A stretch of DNA of 10,172 nt, from NCBI GenBank assembly GCA_902766655.1, contig CACXEL010000432.1, forward strand, positions 1 through 10,172. The letters are read 5' to 3'. The notes beneath the pieces are model-generated. The model searched no databases. It saw only the letters and a list, made by a program, of their open reading frames with translations, and was not told the origin of the DNA. This document shows, piece after piece, positions 1 through 5,978 of this stretch. Position 1 is the first letter of the stretch. Each line of letters opens with the position of its first letter. The position numbers and the translations under genes were made by a program. This stretch comes from an uncultured Lachnospiraceae bacterium (GTDB lineage Bacteria; Bacillota; Clostridia; Lachnospirales; Lachnospiraceae).

Positions 1-335
1 AAGTAGAAGCCCATGCTGGAGTAGTCGTTTGCGCCGCCGTTCGCTTCCTCGCCGAACTGAATGGCGTAGGAGATGCGCTCGTTGACGTAGTCCTGGACCT
101 CCTTGGCATCCAGCCCATGGACCATGGCAGCCTCGTTCAGAGACTCCATCTGGGAAGCCGGGCAGCTGACGCAGCCCATGCCGCACTCCAGGAGAGCCCG
201 GATCGCGATCGGGTACTTCGAGATGATCTCGCCCATCAGCATATCGCCGGTGACGTATTCCTTGATTTCCACATCCTCGTATACGACGTTCTCATCGTCC
301 TCGGGGGCTGCGTTCAGTTTCTCATTCTCAGCCAT
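1..335 (-). CDS. DUF1858 domain protein (partial, C-terminus outside window)
   Basis: Reading leftward from the ATG at 335-333, 111 codons stay open to the window edge, so the C-terminus is missing. Residues 1-25 are acidic and probably flexible. Residues 26-95 match the DUF1858 / hybrid-cluster-protein-associated redox disulfide pattern: a short helical start (VTGDMLMGEIISKYP), then Cys51, Cys55 and Cys58 in CGMGCVSCP, then a MESLNEAAMVHGLD stretch. Family members are small cytoplasmic proteins of unproven function, with a cysteine pair thought to be redox-active or metal-binding; they often occur alone or fused to redox enzymes. A GGAGG lies 10 nt upstream of the start (350-346). A good promoter sits just before it, so the gene probably has its own transcript although it lies downstream of the AAA+ ATPase gene. 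The extension past residue 95 (EEANGGANDYSSMGFY) is not recognised. The family call is firm; the function is not known. Confidence 0.85.
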   Translation of the reverse strand, partial: MAENEKLNAAPEDDENVVYEDVEIKEYVTGDMLMGEIISKYPIAIRALLECGMGCVSCPASQMESLNEAAMVHGLDAKEVQDYVNERISYAIQFGEEANGGANDYSSMGFY

Positions 336-368
336 ATAGATAAATCCTCCATCCATAACAGTTAGATT

Positions 369-397
369 ATTGTAATCCCGCATGCCCCAAAAGGCAA
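369..397 (-). promoter_or_regulatory. sigma-A-type promoter for the DUF1858 gene
   Basis: On the minus strand a TTGCCT -35 box (397-392) is followed by a 17-bp spacer and a TACAAT -10 box (374-369). The predicted transcription start is near 362, giving a leader of about 27 nt with the ribosome binding site inside it. Box quality and exact spacing support the call; there is no experimental evidence. Confidence 0.6.
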
Positions 398-412
398 GAC
401 ACACTTTTGGGG
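385..412. repeat. 9-bp inverted repeat overlapping the DUF1858 -35 box (possible operator)
   Basis: CCCCAAAAG (385-393) and CTTTTGGGG (404-412) are perfect inverted copies separated by 10 bp. The repeat covers the -35 box of the DUF1858 promoter. No T-run follows it on the minus strand, so it is a poor terminator for the upstream ATPase gene. Its position and symmetry fit a regulator binding site. No known regulator motif is recognised. The rest of the 336-514 intergenic stretch shows nothing else. Confidence 0.45.
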
Positions 413-514
413 AAATGAAGCCAATTTGAGGCATTCACCAAAAGCAGGACGGACTGCGCCATGCGAACTCAGGAAGCCTGTCACTGTAAAGCACTCCCCG
501 CTGCAGGCGTTTCA

Positions 515-1744
515 TCAGCCCTTCTTCACGTCCGCCAGCAGGATCGTCGTCAGCTGGTCCTCCGTCGGTTCCTCCACATCCACCAGGCGGCTGGCCTGGT
601 TGGTGATGATGGTCTCGAAGAGGTTGCGGACGTCGCGGGCGTTGGCAAAGTTCTCACCCTTGCGGCGGACCCGGTCAATGATGATCCTGTCGATTTCAGA
701 CTTGGCCTCGTAGCTGAAGGTATAATTGTACTTGCGGCACTGCATCTCGAAAATGAGGATCAGCTCGTCGGCCGTATAGTCCTGGAACTCAATATACTTG
801 TTGAATCGGGACTTAAGGCCGGGGTTGGAGTTTATGAACTTCTCCATGAGATCGGTGTAGCCCGCCACGATCACCACCAGTTCCTTGCGGTGGTCCTCCA
901 TGGCCTTCAGGATCGTGTCGATGGCCTCCTGGCCGAAGTCCATGCCCTCGCCGCGGGCAAGGGTGTAGGCCTCGTCGATGAAGAGGATGCCGCCCAGGGC
1001 CTCGCTGATCTTCTTCTGGGTCTTGATGGCGGTCTGGCCCACGTAGCCGGCCACCAGGGCAGACCGGTCGACCTCCACCAGCTGGCCCTTCTCGAGGACG
1101 CCGATCTCCTTGTAGAGCTTGGCCAGGATCCGGGCGACCGTCGTCTTGCCGGTGCCGGGGTTGCCGGAGAAGACCAGGTGGAGGGAGACGGGAACCGTCT
1201 TCATTCCCCGCTCCTCGCGGCGCTTCTGGGCCTTGACCAGACCCACCAGCTCCTTGACGTCCTCCTTGACGGCCTTTAAGCCGATCAGATCGGCCAGCTC
1301 CTCGGAGCCGGTCGGCTCCGCTTCCTTTTTCTCTTTTTCCGGGCCTGCGGGCGCCGCTGCCACCGGGGGCTTCTCCTCGCCTGCCGCCTCGCCTTCGTCC
1401 GGGATCTCCTCCTCGGCCTTCTTTCCGTCCTTCTTCTCCGTTGGCTTCGCCGCGTCAACTGCTGCGCCTGCCGCAGGGCTGCCGGTCTGAGGAGCCTTGT
1501 CCCTGAGGGCGGACGTGTTGGCCGCTGCCGTCTGGGATGCGCCGTCGGTCACCAGACCGTTGGCCTTAAAGCTGGTCTCGAGGTCGGCAATGGACCGGCG
1601 GAGGACCTCCATCATGTCCTCGTCCTTCGCGCCCGAAGCTCCGAAGAAATCGCTGTAGACGTTGTCCACGATATCGTCCACCTTGCGGGTCCTGCCGAGG
1701 AAATCCTCGACCTTGAGTTCTTCCTTCTTTCTCTTCTCTGCCAT
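515..1744 (-). CDS. SpoVK/CbbX-type AAA+ ATPase with disordered linker
   Basis: A 409-residue protein. The AAA+ core spans about residues 148-400: Walker A GNPGTGKT (194-201), a pore-loop-like GYVGQT (233-238), Walker B ILFIDE (253-258), arginine finger SRF (Arg313) and a sensor-2 NAR motif (Arg370). The DIIGLKAVK-like entry and HLVFSGNPGTGKT spacing are typical of the CbbX/SpoVK branch, whose members form hexamers that remodel protein partners. CbbX acts on Rubisco and SpoVK is a sporulation protein. Here the core is preceded by an unusual N-terminal part: a charged helical segment (1-62) and a low-complexity Ala/Pro/Glu/Lys linker (about 63-147), making it longer than a standard SpoVK of about 320 residues. 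The start is supported by GGAGGAA (1756-1750). No partner is identifiable from the neighbours. Many Firmicutes copies are annotated SpoVK by homology alone, so a sporulation role is not assured. Confidence 0.85.
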   Translation of the reverse strand: MAEKRKKEELKVEDFLGRTRKVDDIVDNVYSDFFGASGAKDEDMMEVLRRSIADLETSFKANGLVTDGASQTAAANTSALRDKAPQTGSPAAGAAVDAAKPTEKKDGKKAEEEIPDEGEAAGEEKPPVAAAPAGPEKEKKEAEPTGSEELADLIGLKAVKEDVKELVGLVKAQKRREERGMKTVPVSLHLVFSGNPGTGKTTVARILAKLYKEIGVLEKGQLVEVDRSALVAGYVGQTAIKTQKKISEALGGILFIDEAYTLARGEGMDFGQEAIDTILKAMEDHRKELVVIVAGYTDLMEKFINSNPGLKSRFNKYIEFQDYTADELILIFEMQCRKYNYTFSYEAKSEIDRIIIDRVRRKGENFANARDVRNLFETIITNQASRLVDVEEPTEDQLTTILLADVKKG

Positions 1745-1838
1745 CCTGCTTCCTCCATGCTCCGGGAAGTGTCTGTATTTTCAGCTGTTCTCTGACAGTC
1801 TCTGCACCTGCTGACTGCTGCCGTAAAAAAGCCCGGCA

Positions 1839-1868
1839 ACTATACCTACTTTACAATATGAAGGTAAA
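1839..1868 (-). promoter_or_regulatory. candidate promoter for the AAA+ ATPase gene
   Basis: On the minus strand, TTTACC (1868-1863) and TATAGT (1844-1839) are separated by 18 bp in a locally AT-rich patch, about 95 nt before the start codon. It lies between the terminator after the MATE gene and the ATPase start, consistent with a separate transcription unit. The -35 match is moderate and the spacing is one base long. Confidence 0.4.
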
Positions 1869-1926
1869 AAGCGCAAGAAGCGGAACATAATTCCCCTCCT
1901 GCAGCCATGCCAAAAGAACAACAGAG

Positions 1927-1973
1927 TCGCAGGAGGCGGCAGGCGGAGGGGCAATCCGCCTGGCTTCCTGCGG
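1927..1973 (-). terminator. hairpin terminator after the MATE gene
   Basis: A long imperfect hairpin lies 32 nt past the MATE stop codon. The inner stem is AGGCGGA (1941-1947) with TCCGCCT (1955-1961) and a 7-nt loop. The outer stem is GCAGGAGGC (1929-1937) with GCTTCCTGC (1963-1971, one G-T pair), with a 2-nt bulge between them. Reading the minus strand, it is followed by a moderately T-rich stretch (CTCTGTTGTTCTTTT). The stem is strong and the T tract is weak. Confidence 0.55.
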
Positions 1974-2004
1974 CCCTGCTCTATACAGCTCCCGGAGGAG
2001 CCTG

Positions 2005-3387
2005 TCAGATGACGTGGAAATGACGCCATTTTCCCGTCCTGTACCGAAGGATCATGACTATGCCCTTGATGCTCCACTCGAGGACCATGGCGACTGTGAT
2101 GCCGATGATGCCCCAGCCAAGGACCACACCGAGGAGATAGCTCAGAAGTACGCGGACCAGGATCGTGCACACGATGTTGGCGTACATGGTGTAGCGGACG
2201 TCGCCCGCTGCCCGAAGGCCCGCGGCGTAGAGCGTCGAGAAGGGCTGGGCCAGGACCGCGAAGATGTTGTGGATCACGACGATGATGAAGACCAGCCGGC
2301 GGGTCTCCGCCGAGATATCGTAGATGGGAAGGATGACGGGCATGGCGGCAACGATCAGGGTGCACCATACGAAGGCCATGAGCATGGTCAGGCGCGTCAG
2401 TTTGTGGAGGTAGTAGTCCGCTGCATCGTGGTCGCCGGCGCCCACGCAGCGCCCGATGACCGTGATGAAGACCGGGGACATGGACATGCTGATGACGGCG
2501 CCCAGGGACCAGATGGTCTGGCCGATGCCGTTGGCGGCGATCTGGGAGGTGCCGAAGGTGGCGATCATGGCGCCCAGGGCCACCTTGACGGCCTGGAAGA
2601 TGCCGCTCTCGACGCCGTTGGGGATGGCGATGCCGAGGATCCGGCCGCTCATGACCCGGTCGGTGCGGAGGACCTGGGGGAGGCGGAGGCTGACTTCATT
2701 TTCCCTGCGGAAGCAGAGGGCGGTCATGACGATGGCGGCGTAGTACCAGGACAGGGTAGTCGGCCAGGCCACGCCCGCGGCCCCGGCATGCAGGACGAAG
2801 ATGCCCACGGCGTTGCCGATGACGTTCAGAATATTCATGGAAATGGAGACCTTCATCGTGGTCGCCGTCTTCCCCATGCTTCGATAGACGGCGGCACCCG
2901 CATTGTAGACGGCGTTGGCCGGGAAGGAGAGGGTCACGATCCAGAGATAGGTGCGGCAAGCCTCCATTACGTCCGGCTCTACCGACGGGTAGAGGAAGGC
3001 GAGAACGGCGTTGCCGGCGGCCAGCATAACGACCAGGCAGACCAGAGAGGTGATGACCGCAATGTTGAAAATCTGGGAGGCCGCGAAGTCGGAATTCTTC
3101 CGGTCGCCCCGACCCAGATACTGGGAGACCACCACCGCGCCGCCGGTGGACACGGCCGTGAAAATGTAGATGAAGATGGTATAGATCATCGTGTCCAGGG
3201 ACACGCCCGATACGGTGGCCTCGCCTGCATAGCTGACCATGAGGGTGTCGGCGATGCCCACCACCATCTGCAGGATCTGCTCGATGAGGAGCGGAACGAT
3301 CATAGACTTCAGGTCGATATTGTTAAAAATTCTGCGGCTTTCGGGCAGCTGGCGGCCCGGCTCGATGATCCGGTCAAGAACTGTCAT
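2005..3387 (-). CDS. MATE-family efflux transporter
   Basis: A 460-residue, strongly hydrophobic protein with about 12 predicted membrane helices, the usual size for MATE exporters. These use a Na+ or H+ gradient to export cationic drugs, metabolites or other small molecules across the inner membrane. The two-fold MATE repeat shows in paired motifs: VSQYLGRGD (87-95) with IGRCVGAGD (311-319), and the YRSMGK (168-173) and LRAAGD (391-396) loops, each half carrying six helices. The start has AGGAG (3397-3393) at good spacing. Residues 1-25 form a short polar N-terminus before helix 1. The gene is divergent from the aldo/keto reductase and its leader holds a strong hairpin and a palindrome. No clear -35/-10 pair was found; a weak TATACT-like box lies near 3564-3559. 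The substrate cannot be read from sequence, and a specific drug-resistance role should not be assumed. Confidence 0.93.
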   Translation of the reverse strand: MTVLDRIIEPGRQLPESRRIFNNIDLKSMIVPLLIEQILQMVVGIADTLMVSYAGEATVSGVSLDTMIYTIFIYIFTAVSTGGAVVVSQYLGRGDRKNSDFAASQIFNIAVITSLVCLVVMLAAGNAVLAFLYPSVEPDVMEACRTYLWIVTLSFPANAVYNAGAAVYRSMGKTATTMKVSISMNILNVIGNAVGIFVLHAGAAGVAWPTTLSWYYAAIVMTALCFRRENEVSLRLPQVLRTDRVMSGRILGIAIPNGVESGIFQAVKVALGAMIATFGTSQIAANGIGQTIWSLGAVISMSMSPVFITVIGRCVGAGDHDAADYYLHKLTRLTMLMAFVWCTLIVAAMPVILPIYDISAETRRLVFIIVVIHNIFAVLAQPFSTLYAAGLRAAGDVRYTMYANIVCTILVRVLLSYLLGVVLGWGIIGITVAMVLEWSIKGIVMILRYRTGKWRHFHVI

Positions 3388-3430
3388 GGTGTCTCCTCTT
3401 CGTAATTCCCTTCAAACTATCATGAGATGT

Positions 3431-3440
3431 CTGTTAACAG
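3431..3440. repeat. 10-bp perfect palindrome in the MATE leader
   Basis: CTGTTAACAG is a perfect palindrome 43 bp upstream of the MATE start codon and 11 bp from the large hairpin. It could be an operator for a dimeric regulator of the exporter. A 10-bp palindrome can also arise by chance, so this is a weak call. Confidence 0.25.
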
Positions 3441-3451
3441 CAGGTGTCCGG

Positions 3452-3483
3452 CAGCCACCGCCATGAATGGCGGTGGCTGTTTT
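3452..3483 (+). terminator. strong hairpin with TTTT on the plus strand; leader hairpin of MATE on the other strand
   Basis: CAGCCACCGCCAT (3452-3464) and ATGGCGGTGGCTG (3467-3479) form a perfect 13-bp stem, followed on the plus strand by TTTT (3480-3483). This resembles an intrinsic terminator, but no plus-strand gene precedes it. It may stop transcripts running antisense through the MATE gene before they reach the reductase promoter. Read from the minus strand, the same stem sits in the MATE 5' leader without a T tract, so there it would be a leader structure. The rest of 3388-3641 holds palindromes but no gene. Confidence 0.5.
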
Positions 3484-3558
3484 GCGCTTCGGCTGTCTGT
3501 ACTCGGCGCGCAGGGCCCCGTCCGGTCTTCCCGTTCTGTCTCCACCTGACTTGTTGAT

Positions 3559-3569
3559 AGTATAATACT
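3559..3569. repeat. AT-rich palindrome AGTATAATACT in the divergent region
   Basis: AGTAT and ATACT flank a central A. The stretch contains a -10-like box on either strand (TATAAT on plus, TATACT on minus), but neither strand has a convincing -35 at normal distance. It may be the -10 region of the MATE promoter; this is inferred from position and AT content only. Confidence 0.25.
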
Positions 3570-3624
3570 CCTTTTCCGGCGGATCCGAACACTTCCGTTT
3601 TCCTATAGCAGTATGCAGAAATGT

Positions 3625-3638
3625 TATGGTGGACCATA
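3625..3638. repeat. palindrome TATGGT-GG-ACCATA next to the reductase promoter
   Basis: Six-base arms (3625-3630 and 3633-3638) flank a GG centre, ending directly at the presumed -35 box of the reductase promoter. An activator or repressor dimer could bind here. No known consensus is recognised. Confidence 0.35.
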
Positions 3639-3667
3639 TAGTTGCCCCAGGATGACTGTGTTATAAT
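3639..3667 (+). promoter_or_regulatory. extended -10 promoter for the aldo/keto reductase
   Basis: A perfect TATAAT (3662-3667) is preceded by TG one base earlier (TGTTATAAT), the extended -10 form. A weak -35 (TAGTTG, 3639-3644) lies 17 bp upstream. The start of transcription should be near 3674, leaving a leader of about 34 nt with the ribosome binding site. This also shows that translation cannot usefully begin at the in-frame ATG at 3642, which lies upstream of the transcript. Confidence 0.65.
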
Positions 3668-3707
3668 GTGCTTATTCCAATTGACCTGCCACTATGGAGG
3701 ACTTGAA

Positions 3708-4829
3708 ATGAACGAACACTATCTCGGAGAGAACACTCCCAAGCTCGGCTTCGGCCTCATGCGCCTGCCCCGCCTTGAAAACGGCGAGATCGATGTCGCC
3801 CAGACCAGCACCATGGTCGACATGTTCCTGGATGCCGGTCTCACATATTTTGACACCGCTTTTGTCTATGAGGGCTCGGAGGAGGCCATCAGAAAAGCCC
3901 TCGTCGAGCGCCATCCGCGCGAAAGCTACACCCTGGCCACCAAACTGAACGCCTGGCTCTTCTGCCATGACGAGGCGAGCGCCAAGCAGCAGTTCTACAC
4001 CAGCCTCGAGCGCACCGGCGCCGGCTATTTCGACTATTACCTGCTGCATGCCCTTCAGCCGACCAACTACGGCAAGTATGACGAGTACCACATCTGGGAT
4101 TTCGTCAAGGAACTCAAGGCCCAGGGCCTCATCCGCCACTGGGGCTTCTCCTTCCACGCCTCCCCGGAGCTCCTGGATGAGATGCTGACCCTCCATCCCG
4201 ACACCGAATTCGTCCAGCTCCAGATCAACTATGCCGACTGGGAGAACCCTGAGGTCCAGTCAAGGGCATGCTACGAGGTCGCCCGCAAGCACGGCAAGCC
4301 CATCGTAGTCATGGAGCCGGTCAAGGGCGGAACCCTCGCCACGCCCCCCAGAGCCGTCCGCGAGATCCTGAAAAATGCAGCCCCCGACATGTCCGCCGCC
4401 TCCTGGGCCATCCGCTACGTGGCCTCCATGGACGGCATCCTGACCGTCCTCTCCGGCATGTCCAACATCGAGCAGATGGCCGACAACCTCTCCTACATGA
4501 AGGATTTCAAGCCTCTGAACGCCGAGGAGGAGAATGTCATCAAAAAGGCCCAGGCAGCTCTGGCCGCGGTGGACTCCATCCCCTGCACGGGCTGCCACTA
4601 CTGCAACAAGGAATGCCCCATGCAGATCCCGATCCCGGAGATCTTCTCCGCCAGGAACTCCCAGCTCATCTGGGAGAACGACGAGCGTGCCCGGAACCAG
4701 TATGCCAGAGCCGTCAAGGGCAAGAACGGGGCGGATGCCTGCCTGGCCTGCGGCCAGTGCGAGGCGGCATGTCCCCAGCACATACCGGTCATCACGCGGC
4801 TCGCGGAATGCGCGGAGATTTTTGCCTGA
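3708..4829 (+). CDS. aldo/keto reductase with C-terminal 4Fe-4S ferredoxin domain
   Basis: A 373-residue protein. Residues about 10-275 form an aldo/keto reductase TIM barrel with the classic catalytic tetrad visible: Asp49 (FDTA), Tyr54, Lys79 (ATKL) and His114 (LLHAL). Residues about 290-360 carry two cluster motifs: CTGCHYCNKECP (Cys293, 296, 299, 303) and CLACGQCEAACP (Cys345, 348, 351, 355), each fitting a 4Fe-4S site. This fused arrangement is common in anaerobes. The natural substrate is generally unknown; such enzymes are presumed to pass electrons between NAD(P)H, the clusters and an unidentified partner. The start at 3708 is chosen because GGAGG (3696-3700) precedes it and because the ATG at 3642 is upstream of the promoter's start point. 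Located in the cytoplasm. It is transcribed toward larB but 209 nt separate them, so co-transcription is possible rather than shown. No part in nickel-cofactor synthesis is evident. Confidence 0.92.
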   Translation: MNEHYLGENTPKLGFGLMRLPRLENGEIDVAQTSTMVDMFLDAGLTYFDTAFVYEGSEEAIRKALVERHPRESYTLATKLNAWLFCHDEASAKQQFYTSLERTGAGYFDYYLLHALQPTNYGKYDEYHIWDFVKELKAQGLIRHWGFSFHASPELLDEMLTLHPDTEFVQLQINYADWENPEVQSRACYEVARKHGKPIVVMEPVKGGTLATPPRAVREILKNAAPDMSAASWAIRYVASMDGILTVLSGMSNIEQMADNLSYMKDFKPLNAEEENVIKKAQAALAAVDSIPCTGCHYCNKECPMQIPIPEIFSARNSQLIWENDERARNQYARAVKGKNGADACLACGQCEAACPQHIPVITRLAECAEIFA

Positions 4830-4855
4830 GACAGCGTAGTATACACAAGAGAGCG

Positions 4856-4919
4856 GGCGGCCTTAAGGAAGCTGCGGCCTGACGCACGGACATAGTACCG
4901 GCGGCCTGCAGGAAGCTGC
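4856..4919 (+). repeat. two near-identical hairpin repeats in the larB leader
   Basis: A 20-nt element is present twice (4856-4875 and 4900-4919), starting GGCGGCCT and ending AGGAAGCTGC, differing only at two central bases. Each can fold on itself by pairing GCGGC with GCTGC; in the second copy the stem extends to ACCGGC/GCCGGT. The 209-nt gap has no gene. The copies lie after the reductase stop and before larB and would be part of a larB leader transcript. No riboswitch family is recognised by eye. Confidence 0.45.
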
Positions 4920-4974
4920 CGGTCCTGCTGTGCCGGACTTTGTGAGGCCTGCCGCAGACACGGCGCATTCCGGG

Positions 4975-4995
4975 GCAGGAGCGTTTATCTCCTGC
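4975..4995 (+). other. stem-loop before larB
   Basis: GCAGGAG (4975-4981) and CTCCTGC (4989-4995) pair perfectly over 7 bp around a CGTTTAT loop, 43 nt before the larB start. No T-run follows, so it is not a standard terminator. The GGCAGG at 4974-4979 region could instead pair with CCTGCC at about 4948-4953, giving alternative folds. Confidence 0.4.
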
Positions 4996-5038
4996 GGGTC
5001 CCGTCCGTACCGCATACACACACATTTAAGGAGCAGCT

Positions 5039-5821
5039 GTGAGCAGCGACGCAAGAGAGATACTGGAAAAAGTAAAGAGCGGCGACCTGTCTGTGGATGA
5101 GGCCCTGCTTTCCTTTAAGGAAGCGCCCTTCCGGGACATCGGCTACGCGGCTGTGGACACCCACCGGAAGCTCAGAACCGGTGTTGGTGAGGTGATCTAT
5201 GGGGCCGGCAAAACAGCCGGCCAGATCGCCGGAATCATCCGGGCCATGCTGGAGAGCGGGCAGGAGCGGATCCTGATCACCCGCATTTCGCCGGAGAAGG
5301 CTGCGGCAGTCAGGGCGGCCCTTGACGCAGGTACGGACTGGACCTACTACGAGCTGCCGGAGCTGGCCGTGGTGGGCGGGTTCCCGCCCGTGACCGGTCT
5401 CGGCACCATCGTGGTGGCGACCGGCGGGACCAGCGACCTGCCCGTTGCCGACGAGGCGGCTCTCACGGCACGCTTCCTGGGAAATGAAGTCATTTCCCTG
5501 ACAGACATCGGCGTTGCCGGTCTCCACAGGACCCTGGCCCACCTGGACGAAATCATGTCCGCCTCCGTCATCGTGGCGGTGGCCGGCATGGAGGGTGCCC
5601 TGGCCAGCGTGCTGGGCGGCCTCGCGGACTGCCCGGTGATTGCGGTTCCCACTTCCGTGGGCTATGGCGCCTCCTTCCATGGGCTCTCGGCCCTCCTGTC
5701 CATGCTCAACTCCTGCGCCAGCGGTGTGTCGGTGGTCAACATCGACAACGGGTTCGGGGCAGGCTACCAGGCTTCCATGATCAACCACATGCGGGCAGGA
5801 CGTCGGAACAAGGTTGAGTGA
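5039..5821 (+). CDS. larB: nickel-pincer cofactor biosynthesis protein LarB
   Basis: A 260-residue protein, full length for the family. LarB carboxylates the pyridinium ring of nicotinic acid adenine dinucleotide and hydrolyses the phosphoanhydride, giving pyridinium-3,5-biscarboxylate mononucleotide and AMP: the first step to the NPN cofactor of lactate racemase. The C-terminal two thirds (about 110-250) is a PurE-like (AIR carboxylase) fold with the family motifs ATGGTSDLPVADEAA (127-141), GMEGALASVLGGL (183-195), VPTSVGYG (203-210) and NIDNGFGAGY (234-243). Cys226 in NSCASG is the best candidate for the conserved cysteine reported to bond the substrate. Residues 1-45 hold the usual LarB N-terminal helical region with FRDIGYAAVDTHR. 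The start is GTG with AAGGAG at 5028-5033. Cytoplasmic. It lies 157 nt before larC on the same strand, matching its pathway partner. Confidence 0.95.
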   Translation: MSSDAREILEKVKSGDLSVDEALLSFKEAPFRDIGYAAVDTHRKLRTGVGEVIYGAGKTAGQIAGIIRAMLESGQERILITRISPEKAAAVRAALDAGTDWTYYELPELAVVGGFPPVTGLGTIVVATGGTSDLPVADEAALTARFLGNEVISLTDIGVAGLHRTLAHLDEIMSASVIVAVAGMEGALASVLGGLADCPVIAVPTSVGYGASFHGLSALLSMLNSCASGVSVVNIDNGFGAGYQASMINHMRAGRRNKVE

Positions 5822-5978
5822 TTGGGCAGGGTAAACTGCCAACAACTAGTCGAAAGGGGTGGCAGCACCTGGATAATCAGCGCCATGCTGATGGGAAGGC
5901 CTGCGGGCCCGCCGGCGTCATGAGAAGGGGCTCAGGCCCGGCACAGATCATGATTCAGTTTTAACAGGAGATATTTTA
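5822..5978 (+). other. structured larB-larC spacer, possible regulatory RNA
   Basis: These 157 nt hold no convincing ORF. Visible stems on the plus strand: GGCAG/CTGCC (5825-5829 with 5836-5840), GGTG/CACC (5858-5861 with 5866-5869), ATCAGC/GCTGAT (5876-5881 with 5887-5892, 5-nt loop) and GCCGG/CCGGC (5911-5915 with 5938-5942). The CTGCCA at 5836-5841 can pair either with the upstream GGCAG or with TGGCAG at 5860-5865, so two folds compete. AGGAG (5966-5970) for larC follows. No known riboswitch or terminator with a T tract is recognised. Cobalamin, c-di-GMP and THF types were considered and do not fit. Confidence 0.4.

Noticed and set aside
461..1279. Plus-strand open frame of 272 codons opposite the AAA+ ATPase gene
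   Set aside because: Complement of a protein with intact Walker motifs; no domain or ribosome binding site of its own.
1809..1840. TGCCG...CGGCA inverted repeat near the ATPase promoter
   Set aside because: Only 5 bp of pairing around an A-rich loop, not convincing as terminator or operator.
2014..3405. Long plus-strand open frame of 463 codons opposite the MATE gene
   Set aside because: It is the high-GC complement of a clear membrane protein; its translation is rich in Asp, Gly, His and Glu with no domain, and no ribosome binding site was seen.
3434..3637. 67-codon minus-strand frame in the divergent region
   Set aside because: It runs through the 13-bp hairpin, has no ribosome binding site that I can see and resembles no protein; judged chance.
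3642..3707. Upstream ATG giving a 22-residue extension of the aldo/keto reductase
   Set aside because: The TATAAT box at 3662-3667 lies inside the extension, so the transcript starts after it; the ATG at 3708 has a good GGAGG.
5858..5945. Cobalamin-riboswitch-like GGGAAGGC segment in the larB-larC spacer
   Set aside because: The conserved B12-box-type core (GCCACTG) and the rest of the architecture are missing.
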